Below, piece after piece: positions 1-5,230 of a stretch of 6,476 nt of DNA. Position 1 is the stretch's first letter; every line of letters begins with the position of its first letter. The position numbers and the translations under genes are program-made. Under the pieces are notes generated by a model. The model did no database searches. It worked only from the letters and a program-made list of their open reading frames with translations, and was not told the origin of the DNA. Source of the stretch: Bacillota bacterium (GTDB taxonomy: Bacteria; Bacillota; Clostridia; Lachnospirales; Lachnospiraceae); assembly GCA_023387655.1 (NCBI GenBank), contig JAEWHR010000049.1, positions 1-6,476 of the forward strand, written 5' to 3'.

Positions 1-1
1 A

Positions 2-553
2 AATTTAAAGGGTGTTGGTAGTTCAAAGCTTGCAGGTATTACGCCAATACAGCCAATATTGACTTTGAACAAAAATGATAAACGTTTTGTTGAAACATAT
101 AATGTAAGTAATCAATTAAATGACTCAACTAACCTGGCAGCAATATCTTGGGAAGATTTTGAACATCTTATTAGAGAATTATTTGAAAATGAATTTTCGT
201 CTAACGGCGGAGAAGTGAAGGTTACTCAAGCAAGTAGAGATGGAGGAGTTGATGCTGTTGCGTTTGACCCAGACCCTATCAGAGGTGGTAAAATTGTGAT
301 TCAAGCTAAACGATACACTAATACAGTAGGGGTATCTGCTGTAAGAGACTTATATGGGACTGTAATGAATGAAGGAGCAACCAAGGGTATTCTAGTAACA
401 ACAGCAGATTATGGTCCTGATGCTTATGAGTTTGCAAAAAACAAACCATTAACACTGCTTAATGGAGGTAATTTACTGCATTTACTAGAAAAACATGGGC
501 ATAAAGCGAAAATAGATTTGAAAGAAGCAAAAATTCTTAATGCTATAAATTGA
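2..553 (+). CDS. Mrr-type restriction endonuclease, C-terminal part (5' end outside window)
   Basis: This is the C-terminal end of a restriction endonuclease with an Mrr catalytic domain, a PD-(D/E)xK-fold nuclease usually acting on modified or foreign DNA. The frame is open from base 2 with no stop, so the TTG at 59 is almost certainly internal and the gene starts left of the window. Counting from that TTG, the domain opens with ISWEDFEHLIRELF (residues 29-42). The catalytic core follows: SRDGGVDAV with the metal-binding Asp61 (239-241), then VIQAKRY with Gln82 and Lys84 (302-310), the Q-x-K form typical of Mrr. The later segment RDLYGTVMNEGATKGILVTTADYGPDAYEFA is the usual Mrr tail that packs behind the active site. 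Active-site residues are intact, so this end looks functional. The missing N-terminal region would define target recognition. No terminator is evident after the stop. Family assignment is firm; specificity is unknown. Confidence 0.88.
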   Translation, partial: NLKGVGSSKLAGITPIQPILTLNKNDKRFVETYNVSNQLNDSTNLAAISWEDFEHLIRELFENEFSSNGGEVKVTQASRDGGVDAVAFDPDPIRGGKIVIQAKRYTNTVGVSAVRDLYGTVMNEGATKGILVTTADYGPDAYEFAKNKPLTLLNGGNLLHLLEKHGHKAKIDLKEAKILNAIN

Positions 554-669
554 GAAATATAGTACATAGAAATTTCATAGAAAGAAATAAAGAGAGCAAG
601 AGTAATCTTTGGAGAAGATATTCAAAGGCAGTCATTTCTGCAGCTAAGTTTTAAGAGGAGATTTTGATA

Positions 670-873
670 ATGGAAAAGGTAATATGGGTTAGAAGTAATG
701 GAAAAATGCTAGGTGCAAAAGAAGATGACGGTTTGGATATCGTAAACAAGTATTTAGAAGAAGGCTGGAAAGTTAAGCATATATCTGCATGTGCTTTAGG
801 CGAAAGTATAAATGCAACCAAATTGATAAAGAACTTTATATGGAACATGACAATGAGTTTATGGATTACATAA
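670..873 (+). CDS. small hypothetical protein (DUF4177-like), probably frameshifted near its C-terminus
   Basis: A 67-residue product of unknown function that begins MEKVIWVRSNGKMLGAKEDDGLDIVNKYLEEGW. The pattern of a short beta strand, a helix, then 'EEGWKVKHISAC' resembles the small DUF4177-type proteins of Firmicutes; this is recognition by eye, not a search. I choose the ATG at 670 because an AGAGGAG Shine-Dalgarno (654-660) lies 9 bases upstream; the in-frame TTG at 664 is too close to it. After residue 51 (K of INATK) the frame gives an unlikely tail rich in W, M and I (LIKNFIWNMTMSLWIT). One base back, the frame from 822 to 911 reads IDKELYMEHDNEFMDYINQ... and ends at TAA 909-911, which looks far more like real protein. 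One lost A in the A-run at 820-822 would explain this and would restore an ~80-residue protein. It may be a pseudogene or a sequence error. Confidence 0.6.
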   Translation: MEKVIWVRSNGKMLGAKEDDGLDIVNKYLEEGWKVKHISACALGESINATKLIKNFIWNMTMSLWIT

Positions 874-919
874 ATCAATTTTTCCTTTTAGCATTATCAA
901 AAAAAGACTAAGTGTTTAG

Positions 920-1240
920 GTCATTACGTTGCATCAAGATCCACCAGTAAAAATGCCAGATCAAATCCTTGGCATTCACAATGCAGTGAATCGACAAACT
1001 CAAAAAGGGCGCATATTGGGAGATGATCAAAAAATTTCTGTTATGGATGCTATTCGTGCAGTAACAATAAATGGCGCTTATCAATATTTTGAAGAAGACA
1101 TAAAAGGAAGTTTAGAAAAGGGAAAATATGCAGATTTAGTCATACTTGATAAAAATCCGCTTAAAGTAGAAGCGGATCAGATTAAAAATATACAGGTACT
1201 AGAAACCATCAAACAAGGTGAAGTTGTATTTAAAAAGTAA
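920..1240 (+). pseudogene. C-terminal remnant of a YtcJ-like metal-dependent amidohydrolase
   Basis: About 106 codons matching the end of the large (~530-residue) YtcJ-like amidohydrolases, TIM-barrel metal hydrolases of the amidohydrolase-3 type. The similarity starts right after an in-frame TAG at 917-919: VITLHQDPPVKMPD carries the HxD motif whose Asp (938-940) is the late metal/catalytic aspartate of the family. It continues as AVNRQTQKGRILGDDQKISVMDAIRAVTINGAYQYFEE, then KGSLEKGKYADLVILDKNPL, the small beta-sandwich domain that closes these enzymes, and ends ETIKQGEVVFKK. About four fifths of the enzyme, including the N-terminal HxH metal site, is absent. A TTG at 929 could start translation, but no ribosome binding site precedes it and the product could not be an enzyme. 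The stretch upstream (850-919) shows no amidohydrolase sequence in any plus-strand frame, so the break is sharp. Confidence 0.85.
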
Positions 1241-1250
1241 TACTAAGAAG

Positions 1251-1298
1251 TAGAGCCGATAAACATGTGAGTAGTCACAGAATATCGGCTCTATTTTT
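1251..1298 (+). terminator. Rho-independent terminator after the amidohydrolase remnant
   Basis: A perfect 11-bp stem pairs TAGAGCCGATA (1251-1261) with TATCGGCTCTA (1283-1293). A nested 5-bp stem, TGTGA (1266-1270) with TCACA (1275-1279), caps it around a GTAG loop. A run of five T follows at 1294-1298. It lies 10 bases past the stop at 1240, so it is the original terminator of the truncated amidohydrolase gene. The minus-strand side of the hairpin also ends the segment downstream of the deaminase, but the T-run points to plus-strand use. Confidence 0.88.
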
Positions 1299-1356
1299 AA
1301 ATTATACGCAATGAAAAAGCGACGTTATAACAATTTTAATGTCAGAGTGTATATCG

Positions 1357-1839
1357 TTAACGTTTCCCTGTATAAAATAGACGATGGAGTTGATGAACTT
1401 GCTCTGCTAGTTCAGGAACAGGGCCATCTATAGTGGTGTCACGAATAACATCTTGAATGGGAAGATTTCGAACACGTGATGGAGTAACACCCATTTCACT
1501 TAACCATTGAACCAGCTGTTCGGACGAACTTGCATAAACAATCCGACCTAAACCAACCCAACCATGGGCTGCAGCACACATTGGGCAATGTTCACCCGAG
1601 GTATAAACTGTCGCTTGACTTCTTTCTTCAGGTGTCATATTTGTGGCTGCCCATCTCGCCAAAGCAAACTCTGGGTGTTGGGTATGATCACCACCTGCAA
1701 CGTGGTTATGGTCCTCTGCAAGCAATTCACCGTTGGCTGAGACAAGGATTGAACCAAAAGGTTCGTCACCTTTTTCAAGTGCAATTTCAGCAAGTTCAAT
1801 ACAACGTTTTAGATGTTTCAAATCTGAGTTACTTATCAT
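1357..1839 (-). CDS. CDA-superfamily nucleoside/guanine deaminase-like enzyme
   Basis: A 160-residue cytoplasmic zinc hydrolase of the cytidine/deoxycytidylate deaminase superfamily, in the branch with guanine deaminase and TadA-like enzymes. It would remove an amino group from a purine or pyrimidine base or nucleoside; the substrate cannot be read from sequence. Zinc site: His55-Pro-Glu57 (ligand and proton shuttle) and Cys85-Pro-Met-Cys88 (ligands). PFGSILV (27-33) and Asn45 match the substrate-pocket region of guanine deaminases. Length is normal for the group. Two motif details differ from the textbook form: HPE instead of H(A/V)E, and EHCPMC instead of EPCPMC. The ATG at 1839 is supported by AAGGAGGA (1847-1854) with a 7-base spacer. 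A TATAAT (1930-1935, minus) may be its -10, but no good -35 is seen. Sampled 60-base lines (1381, 1561, 1681) are about 48-52% G+C, against 38% in a sampled line of the neighbouring transporter, which suggests acquisition by transfer. It is transcribed alone. Confidence 0.87.
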   Translation of the reverse strand: MISNSDLKHLKRCIELAEIALEKGDEPFGSILVSANGELLAEDHNHVAGGDHTQHPEFALARWAATNMTPEERSQATVYTSGEHCPMCAAAHGWVGLGRIVYASSSEQLVQWLSEMGVTPSRVRNLPIQDVIRDTTIDGPVPELAEQVHQLHRLFYTGKR

Positions 1840-2036
1840 AACTAGATCCTCCTTATCCTTTATATTTTTGTTATTAAAATTTAATGATTTGCCTGGAAAG
1901 ACTGATTTTTATGAAGCAGATGGGGTCTTATTATATATGTTTTATTCCAGATTCATTTGCTGCAATTATAACGTTTAGATAGATTAATGTCAAATGGGGT
2001 CAGTAAATTAAGAACATAACCCTGTCTCAGGAAAAT

Positions 2037-2128
2037 ACCGCGTTAGTTTAGTTGGGAGAGCATTAAAGTTATAGAAATTTAAAAATGCCCTATAAAAAAT
2101 AGGGCATTTAATGTGCACTCACGCGGTA
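2037..2128 (+). other. tRNA-like remnant (D-arm plus 7-bp acceptor pairing)
   Basis: TAGTTTAGTTGGGAGAGCA (2044-2062) matches the usual tRNA stretch from T8 through the D-arm to base 26, differing from TAGCTCAGTTGGGAGAGCA by two C-to-T changes that still allow G-U pairing in the D-stem. The seven bases before it, ACCGCGT (2037-2043), are exactly complementary to ACGCGGT (2121-2127), which is followed by an A where the discriminator base would be. The middle does not fold as a tRNA. The anticodon stem TTAAA/TTTAA has a 10-base loop, no TTCGA T-loop is present, and the minus-strand abgT terminator hairpin (2083-2109) sits where the 3' half should be. I read this as a decayed or chimeric tRNA-derived relic, not a working tRNA. 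Chance similarity is possible. Confidence 0.3.
2083..2109 (-). terminator. Rho-independent terminator of the AbgT transporter gene
   Basis: A perfect 11-bp stem pairs AAATGCCCTAT (2083-2093) with ATAGGGCATTT (2099-2109) around a five-base loop. Read on the minus strand, the stem ends in a T-run (five T, complement of 2081-2085) and is followed by a T/A-rich tail. It begins 34 bases past the transporter's stop codon at 2143. The plus-strand side has no T-run, so the direction is clear. Confidence 0.85.
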
Positions 2129-2142
2129 GGAAGATTTAAGAA

Positions 2143-3690
2143 TTAAAAACCAAGTGGAATGCCTAAACCTATGAAAGCTAACAACAATATCGTCCAGGAA
2201 ATCAAGAATAAGATGGAGTATGGAAACATTGTGCTGATTAAGTTACCAATCGTAAAGTCTTTCTTATATTTTTTCATATAGATTAAAACAACACCGGCAT
2301 AGCTCATTAACGGAGTAATAATGTTTGTTGATGAATCCGCTAAACGGTAAGCAGCTGCAACTACATCAGGAGTCATATTTGGATTTGCCTGATATAGCAT
2401 TGGTATGAAAATTGGACCAAGTAACATCCATTTTGAAGTAAGACCGCCAACGAATAAATTAATGATGGCAGTTACAAGGATGAAACCAATAATGAGTAGA
2501 ATTGGAGATTTTGCAAGTCCAAACATTTCAAGGGCACTTGCTCCAATATACGTTACATAGGTTCCAAGATTTGTATAGGTTAATAATGCAAGGAAATTAT
2601 AACTAAAGAAGGTTAAAACGATAACATAACCCATACTTCCGATTTGTTTTGACATTGCTGATATTACATCACTGGATTTTTTAAATGTTCCAATTGCAAA
2701 ACCATAGAATAATCCACTCGTAAGGAAAACAAAGGTAATTAATAATATGATGTTATCTAGATAAGGTGTTACTTTTGTACCTTCATTATTCATATATGGT
2801 CTTAATGGGCCAAATGCAAGAAATACACAAAATCCAAGAGATAAAACAAAACCTAGTAGCGAAAACCACAATGCTCTTTTTTCTTCTTTACTGATAGAAT
2901 ACTCTGAAATATTGATGTCATCTGGTATAGAATAAGATAACTTCTCAAACTTAGGACGTACAAAGCGATTTGTAATAAATCCTCCTAACAAGACTAATAA
3001 AGCAGTGGATGCTAACATAAAGAAATAATGCATCGTAAATGGATTCAAATTCTTTCCTAAGTAAGAAACAAATGGAACACCTTGCGTTGTTGCAAATCCC
3101 TGCGCATTGGTACCAATGATAACATCAATAACAGTTGCAGGAATCAAGTTGGCACTATAACCAGCAGATACACCTGCAAAAGCAGCAAACATACCAATGA
3201 GAGGATTCTTCTTAATGCCTAAGTATAAAAGACCTGCAAGAGGAATTAGTATGATATATCCTGCATCTGAAGCAATATTACTCATAATACCAAGGAAAAC
3301 TAAAAGATAAGGAAGAAAACGTTCTGGAATCTTTCCTCCTACCTTACGTATTAAAGCAGAGAAAAGTCCGGATTCCTCAGCAATACCAATACCAAACATA
3401 ACAATTAGTATAGTTCCAAGGATACCACCTGCGTAGGAGAGCCAGTTAGTCAATATTGCATTATCAAAAATCCATCGGATATTTTCTGCAGTAAACATAT
3501 TTTTTATTTCATAGGTGATGGTTCCTCCATCTTTCCCAATGGTTTCAAAAGTTGTCCCGCCAAATATACCAGTCAATATCATAACAATGGCATATAAGAA
3601 AATAAAGATAATTGCAGGATCTGGTATTTTTGATCCAACCTTTTCAACCCAAGAGATTTTTTTAGTTTCATTTTCTTTTTGCTTTTTCAT
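2143..3690 (-). CDS. abgT: AbgT-family transporter (p-aminobenzoyl-glutamate type)
   Basis: A 515-residue inner-membrane transporter of the AbgT family, whose studied members import p-aminobenzoyl-glutamate (AbgT of E. coli) or export p-aminobenzoate and sulfonamides (MtrF, YdaH), driven by an ion gradient. A charged cytoplasmic N-terminus (MKKQKENETKK) leads into about 11-13 hydrophobic segments. Family signatures are present: VEKVGSKIPDPAIIF (15-29), SNIASDAGYIILIPLAGLLYL (starting 137), the re-entrant region SAGYSANLIPATVIDVIIGT (175-194), NLFVGGLTSKWMLLGPIFIPM (starting 411) and RLADSSTNIITPLMSY (449-464), where the Asp and Asn-Ile-Ile-Thr-Pro form the second substrate/ion half-site. Length is full. 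The ATG at 3690 has GAAAGG 10 bases upstream, a weak but usable site. It is a single-gene unit; no M20 peptidase partner (AbgA/AbgB) lies beside it, so the link to folate-breakdown products is by family only. No convincing promoter was found upstream. Confidence 0.92.
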   Translation of the reverse strand: MKKQKENETKKISWVEKVGSKIPDPAIIFIFLYAIVMILTGIFGGTTFETIGKDGGTITYEIKNMFTAENIRWIFDNAILTNWLSYAGGILGTILIVMFGIGIAEESGLFSALIRKVGGKIPERFLPYLLVFLGIMSNIASDAGYIILIPLAGLLYLGIKKNPLIGMFAAFAGVSAGYSANLIPATVIDVIIGTNAQGFATTQGVPFVSYLGKNLNPFTMHYFFMLASTALLVLLGGFITNRFVRPKFEKLSYSIPDDINISEYSISKEEKRALWFSLLGFVLSLGFCVFLAFGPLRPYMNNEGTKVTPYLDNIILLITFVFLTSGLFYGFAIGTFKKSSDVISAMSKQIGSMGYVIVLTFFSYNFLALLTYTNLGTYVTYIGASALEMFGLAKSPILLIIGFILVTAIINLFVGGLTSKWMLLGPIFIPMLYQANPNMTPDVVAAAYRLADSSTNIITPLMSYAGVVLIYMKKYKKDFTIGNLISTMFPYSILFLISWTILLLAFIGLGIPLGF

Positions 3691-3828
3691 TTATCATCTA
3701 CCTTTCATTAAACCTTATCTATAGTTTGAATCAAAACCATGTTTCTTATCAACTCATTATTATTGCCAATTATGTTAGCAGATGGAAAATTAACAGCTTT
3801 TATCCTCTCTAGAGAAGTAAAAAAAGTA

Positions 3829-3886
3829 AAAAGCCCAGTCAAGATTGCTCCATACTACTTCGTGGTAAGTTCTTGATAGGGCTTTT
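3829..3886 (-). terminator. Large bidirectional terminator downstream of the HxlR regulator gene
   Basis: AAAAGCCC (3829-3836) pairs with GGGCTTTT (3879-3886). After one mismatch and a G-U pair the stem goes on as TCAAGA (3839-3844) with TCTTGA (3871-3876). Inside is a further hairpin, TACTAC-TTC-GTGGTA. On the minus strand T-rich sequence follows (complement of 3818-3832), fitting termination of the regulator gene that ends at 3944. On the plus strand the stem is followed by TTTTATTTTTTT, so it would also block readthrough from the left. It insulates the HxlR unit from the abgT promoter region. Confidence 0.8.
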
Positions 3887-3943
3887 ATTTTTTTGGGGTT
3901 AATTAAGATGAATAAAGGGAAAGTGGGTTGACACTCTGAACTT

Positions 3944-4270
3944 CTACTGTTCATTTTTTATTTTCTTGTAATTTATTCCCCACTCTTTCATAGCATCTAA
4001 TACAGGTTTTAAGCTATATCCTGTTTCTGTTAATGTATATTCGACTTTAGGAGGTACTTCTGCATATACTTTTCGTATGAGAAGTCCGCAATCTTCCATA
4101 GCACGAAGATTAGCGGTCAAAACTTTTTGTGATACACTACCTATGGACTTTTTTAATTCTCCGAAGCGTTTTGTACCGTCTAATAAATCTCTAATTATCA
4201 ACACTTTCCAACGGTCGCTAATCAGCATAAGCGTTGTTTCTACTGGACATGCTGGCAATTCTTTTTTCAT
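3944..4270 (-). CDS. HxlR-family winged-helix regulator (YodB/CatR-like), probably thiol-responsive
   Basis: A 108-residue DNA-binding dimer of the HxlR family. It begins MKKELPACPVETTLMLISDRWKVLIIRDL. FGELKKSIGSVSQKVLTANLRAMEDCGLL (36-64) is the recognition helix-turn-helix, and KVEYTLTETGYSLKPVLDAMKEWG (75-98) is the wing and dimer helix; length is typical. Cys8, just before Pro, is in the place of the redox-sensing cysteine of YodB, CatR and HypR; a second cysteine is Cys61. Start choice: the frame also opens at ATG 4288 and TTG 4294. The ATG at 4270 fits the family's usual N-terminus and has AAGGA (4279-4283) 8 bases upstream, whereas the site for 4288 would sit at the very 5' end of the likely transcript. 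It is divergent from the oxidoreductase at 4413, the standard layout in which an HxlR protein represses its neighbour and itself. Confidence 0.9.
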   Translation of the reverse strand: MKKELPACPVETTLMLISDRWKVLIIRDLLDGTKRFGELKKSIGSVSQKVLTANLRAMEDCGLLIRKVYAEVPPKVEYTLTETGYSLKPVLDAMKEWGINYKKIKNEQ

Positions 4271-4295
4271 AATAAATTTCCTTTCCATTTTCAAT

Positions 4296-4349
4296 AGTAT
4301 CCTTTAGGTAAGTATAGCACAAATAAGTGCTTACTTTACAATAGATACT
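4296..4349. promoter_or_regulatory. Long imperfect dyad, likely HxlR operator between the divergent genes
   Basis: An inverted repeat fills the control region. The left arm is AGTATC (4296-4301), 9 bases, AGTATAGCAC (4311-4320). The right arm is GTGCTTACT (4327-4335), 8 bases, GATACT (4344-4349), around the centre AAATAA. The inner arms match fully if one T is bulged, and extend by AAG/CTT on a shifted register. It overlaps the plus-strand -35 (4335-4340) and the likely minus-strand -10 (4311-4316), so a bound regulator would block both genes. Two half-site pairs suggest two dimers. That the adjacent HxlR protein binds here is inferred from position and symmetry. Confidence 0.65.
4311..4341 (-). 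promoter_or_regulatory. Possible promoter of the HxlR regulator gene
   Basis: On the minus strand TATACT (complement of 4311-4316) is a good -10. The best -35 is TTGTAA (complement of 4336-4341), four of six bases, with a long 19-base spacer. The start of transcription would be near 4304, leaving a ~34-base leader containing the AAGGA site used by the ATG at 4270. The -10 is inside the dyad's left arm, which predicts autoregulation. Confidence 0.35.
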
Positions 4350-4366
4350 TTTGGAAATATTATAAT
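4335..4366 (+). promoter_or_regulatory. Promoter of the NAD(P)-binding oxidoreductase gene
   Basis: TTTACA (4335-4340) fits a -35 with one mismatch. A 17-base spacer leads to TATTAT (4358-4363), and an overlapping perfect TATAAT sits at 4361-4366. Transcription would start near 4370-4373, about 40 bases before the ATG at 4413. The -35 lies inside the right arm of the dyad. Confidence 0.55.
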
Positions 4367-4412
4367 CTTGTAGGAAGGGAAAAACAAGTCTAAAAAATAG
4401 GAGGAATTTAAT

Positions 4413-5042
4413 ATGAGAATTGCAGTTATTTGTGCCAATGGAAAAGCAGGTAAACTAATTGTTAAGGAAGCAGTTGAAAGAGGGTTAGATGTCACAGCGG
4501 TGGCAAAAAATAAAAATGAGAGCGTAGCTCCTAACTTTATTGAAAGAGATTTGTTTGATTTAACAGAAGAAGATTTAAATGAATTTGATGTTGTTATTGA
4601 TGCTTTTGGCGCATGGACAGAAGAAACACTTCCACTCCATAGTACATCACTGAAAAAATTGTGCGATTTAGTAAGTAACACTGATACTCGTCTTTTAGTT
4701 GTCGGTGGAGCTGGAAGTTTATACGTTAATTCAGAACATACGCTTTGTGTATCTGACGGAGCGGATTTTCCTGATATTTTTAAGCCATTAGCAGAAGCTA
4801 TGGCTAAGGCATTGAGTGAACTTCGTAAAAGAAATGATGTAAAATGGACATACATCAGTCCTGCAGGTGATTTTCAGGCGGAAGGCGCAAGGACTGGAAA
4901 ATATATTCTTGCTGGCGAAGAACTTACATTAAATTTAAAAGGTGAAAGTGTAATCAGCTATGCAGATTATGCAATCGCAATGGTAGATGAAGCAACGAAA
5001 GGAAATCATATTCAAAAGAGAATTAGTGTTGTTGCTGAATAA
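4413..5042 (+). CDS. NAD(P)-binding Rossmann-fold oxidoreductase (NAD_binding_10 / YwnB-like)
   Basis: A 209-residue cytoplasmic protein of the atypical short-chain dehydrogenase group often labelled NADH-flavin reductase or NAD(P)H-binding protein (COG2910 type). The Rossmann start is MRIAVICANGKAGKLI, where positions 7-10-13 read Cys-Gly-Gly instead of Gly-Gly-Gly. Other family marks: DVVIDAFGAW (59-68), LLVVGGAGSLYV (94-105), DFPDIFKPLAEA (118-129), VKWTYISPAGDF (143-154), RTGKYILAGEEL (160-171) and ISYADYAIAMVDE (181-193). Length is normal. AGGAGGAA (4399-4406) precedes the ATG by 6 bases. It is transcribed alone, divergently from the HxlR regulator that probably controls it. Such pairs usually answer to quinones, aldehydes, hypochlorite or other electrophiles. 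The actual substrate is unknown; these proteins have no fixed Tyr-x-x-x-Lys catalytic pair. Confidence 0.88.
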   Translation: MRIAVICANGKAGKLIVKEAVERGLDVTAVAKNKNESVAPNFIERDLFDLTEEDLNEFDVVIDAFGAWTEETLPLHSTSLKKLCDLVSNTDTRLLVVGGAGSLYVNSEHTLCVSDGADFPDIFKPLAEAMAKALSELRKRNDVKWTYISPAGDFQAEGARTGKYILAGEELTLNLKGESVISYADYAIAMVDEATKGNHIQKRISVVAE

Positions 5043-5060
5043 AAGCGAACTTTATCTTTT

Positions 5061-5096
5061 GTGAACAGGGCTGTCTATATAGGCAGTCCTGTTTAC
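5061..5096 (+). terminator. Hairpin terminator after the oxidoreductase gene
   Basis: A 15-bp stem, including three G-U pairs, pairs GTGAACAGGGCTGTC (5061-5075) with GGCAGTCCTGTTTAC (5082-5096) around a TATATA loop. It starts 19 bases after the stop at 5042. The following T-run is weak (TTAT), so termination may be partial. Confidence 0.65.
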
Positions 5097-5108
5097 TTAT
5101 AAGGAGAT

Positions 5109-5125
5109 GTTTTATTGAATAAAAC
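5109..5125. repeat. AT-rich perfect palindrome in the gene-free stretch
   Basis: GTTTTATT (5109-5116) and AATAAAAC (5118-5125) are exact inverted repeats around one G. Just upstream is AAGGAG (5101-5106) followed by ATG TTT TAT TGA, a three-codon reading frame with a good ribosome binding site but no evident role. The stretch 5097-5257 has no gene. Besides this it holds GGAAT/ATTCC (5150-5170) and the hairpin at 5201-5230. Confidence 0.4.
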
Positions 5126-5200
5126 TTAATTTTTGGTGGAAAAAATAAGGAATAGTATTATTATAATTCCGTATTTGCTTATTAAGGCATTAAAGTTATT

Positions 5201-5230
5201 CCTCCAAACTGATCCACATCAATTTGGAGG
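5201..5230. repeat. Strong intergenic hairpin, 8 bp plus 4 bp
   Basis: CCTCCAAA (5201-5208) pairs perfectly with TTTGGAGG (5223-5230). Inside, after a C-A mismatch, TGAT (5210-5213) pairs with ATCA (5218-5221) around CCAC. Neither side has a T-run, so it is not a standard terminator. It lies 28 bases past the stop of the arginine-rich gene on the minus strand and could stabilise or end that transcript, or be a relic of a mobile element or a protein-binding site. Confidence 0.5.

Noticed and set aside
811..835. Programmed -1 ribosomal frameshift in the small DUF4177-like gene.
   Set aside because: The shift needed is -1, but there is no X-XXY-YYZ slippery heptamer in frame at the crossover and no stimulatory hairpin just downstream; a lost base is simpler.
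1530..1978. Plus-strand open frames of 81-103 codons over and beyond the deaminase gene.
   Set aside because: They mirror the deaminase coding strand and run on into non-coding sequence; no recognisable protein or start signal.
1920..2031. ATGGGGTC repeated at 1920 and 1994, and CCTGTCTCAGG at 2021-2031 reminiscent of an insertion-sequence end.
   Set aside because: The repeat is only 8 bases, no opposite inverted repeat, target duplication or transposase fragment is present, and the second motif is itself only a 4-bp hairpin.
3806..3815. Perfect palindrome TCTCTAGAGA upstream of the transporter gene.
   Set aside because: Ten-base palindromes are common by chance and no promoter element could be placed beside it; not enough to call an operator.
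3937..3959. TGAAC/GTTCA stem followed by a T-run on the plus strand.
   Set aside because: Only 5 bp, overlaps the end of the minus-strand regulator gene, and no plus-strand gene precedes it.
4331..4855. A 174-codon minus-strand open frame opposite the oxidoreductase gene.
   Set aside because: It is fully antisense to a gene with clear family motifs, has no ribosome binding site, and its serine- and leucine-rich composition is typical of a complementary-frame shadow.
2060..5199. A 13-base direct repeat, GCATTAAAGTTAT, at 2060-2072 and 5187-5199.
   Set aside because: In an AT-rich window of this size one such match is expected about as often as not; flanks do not match.
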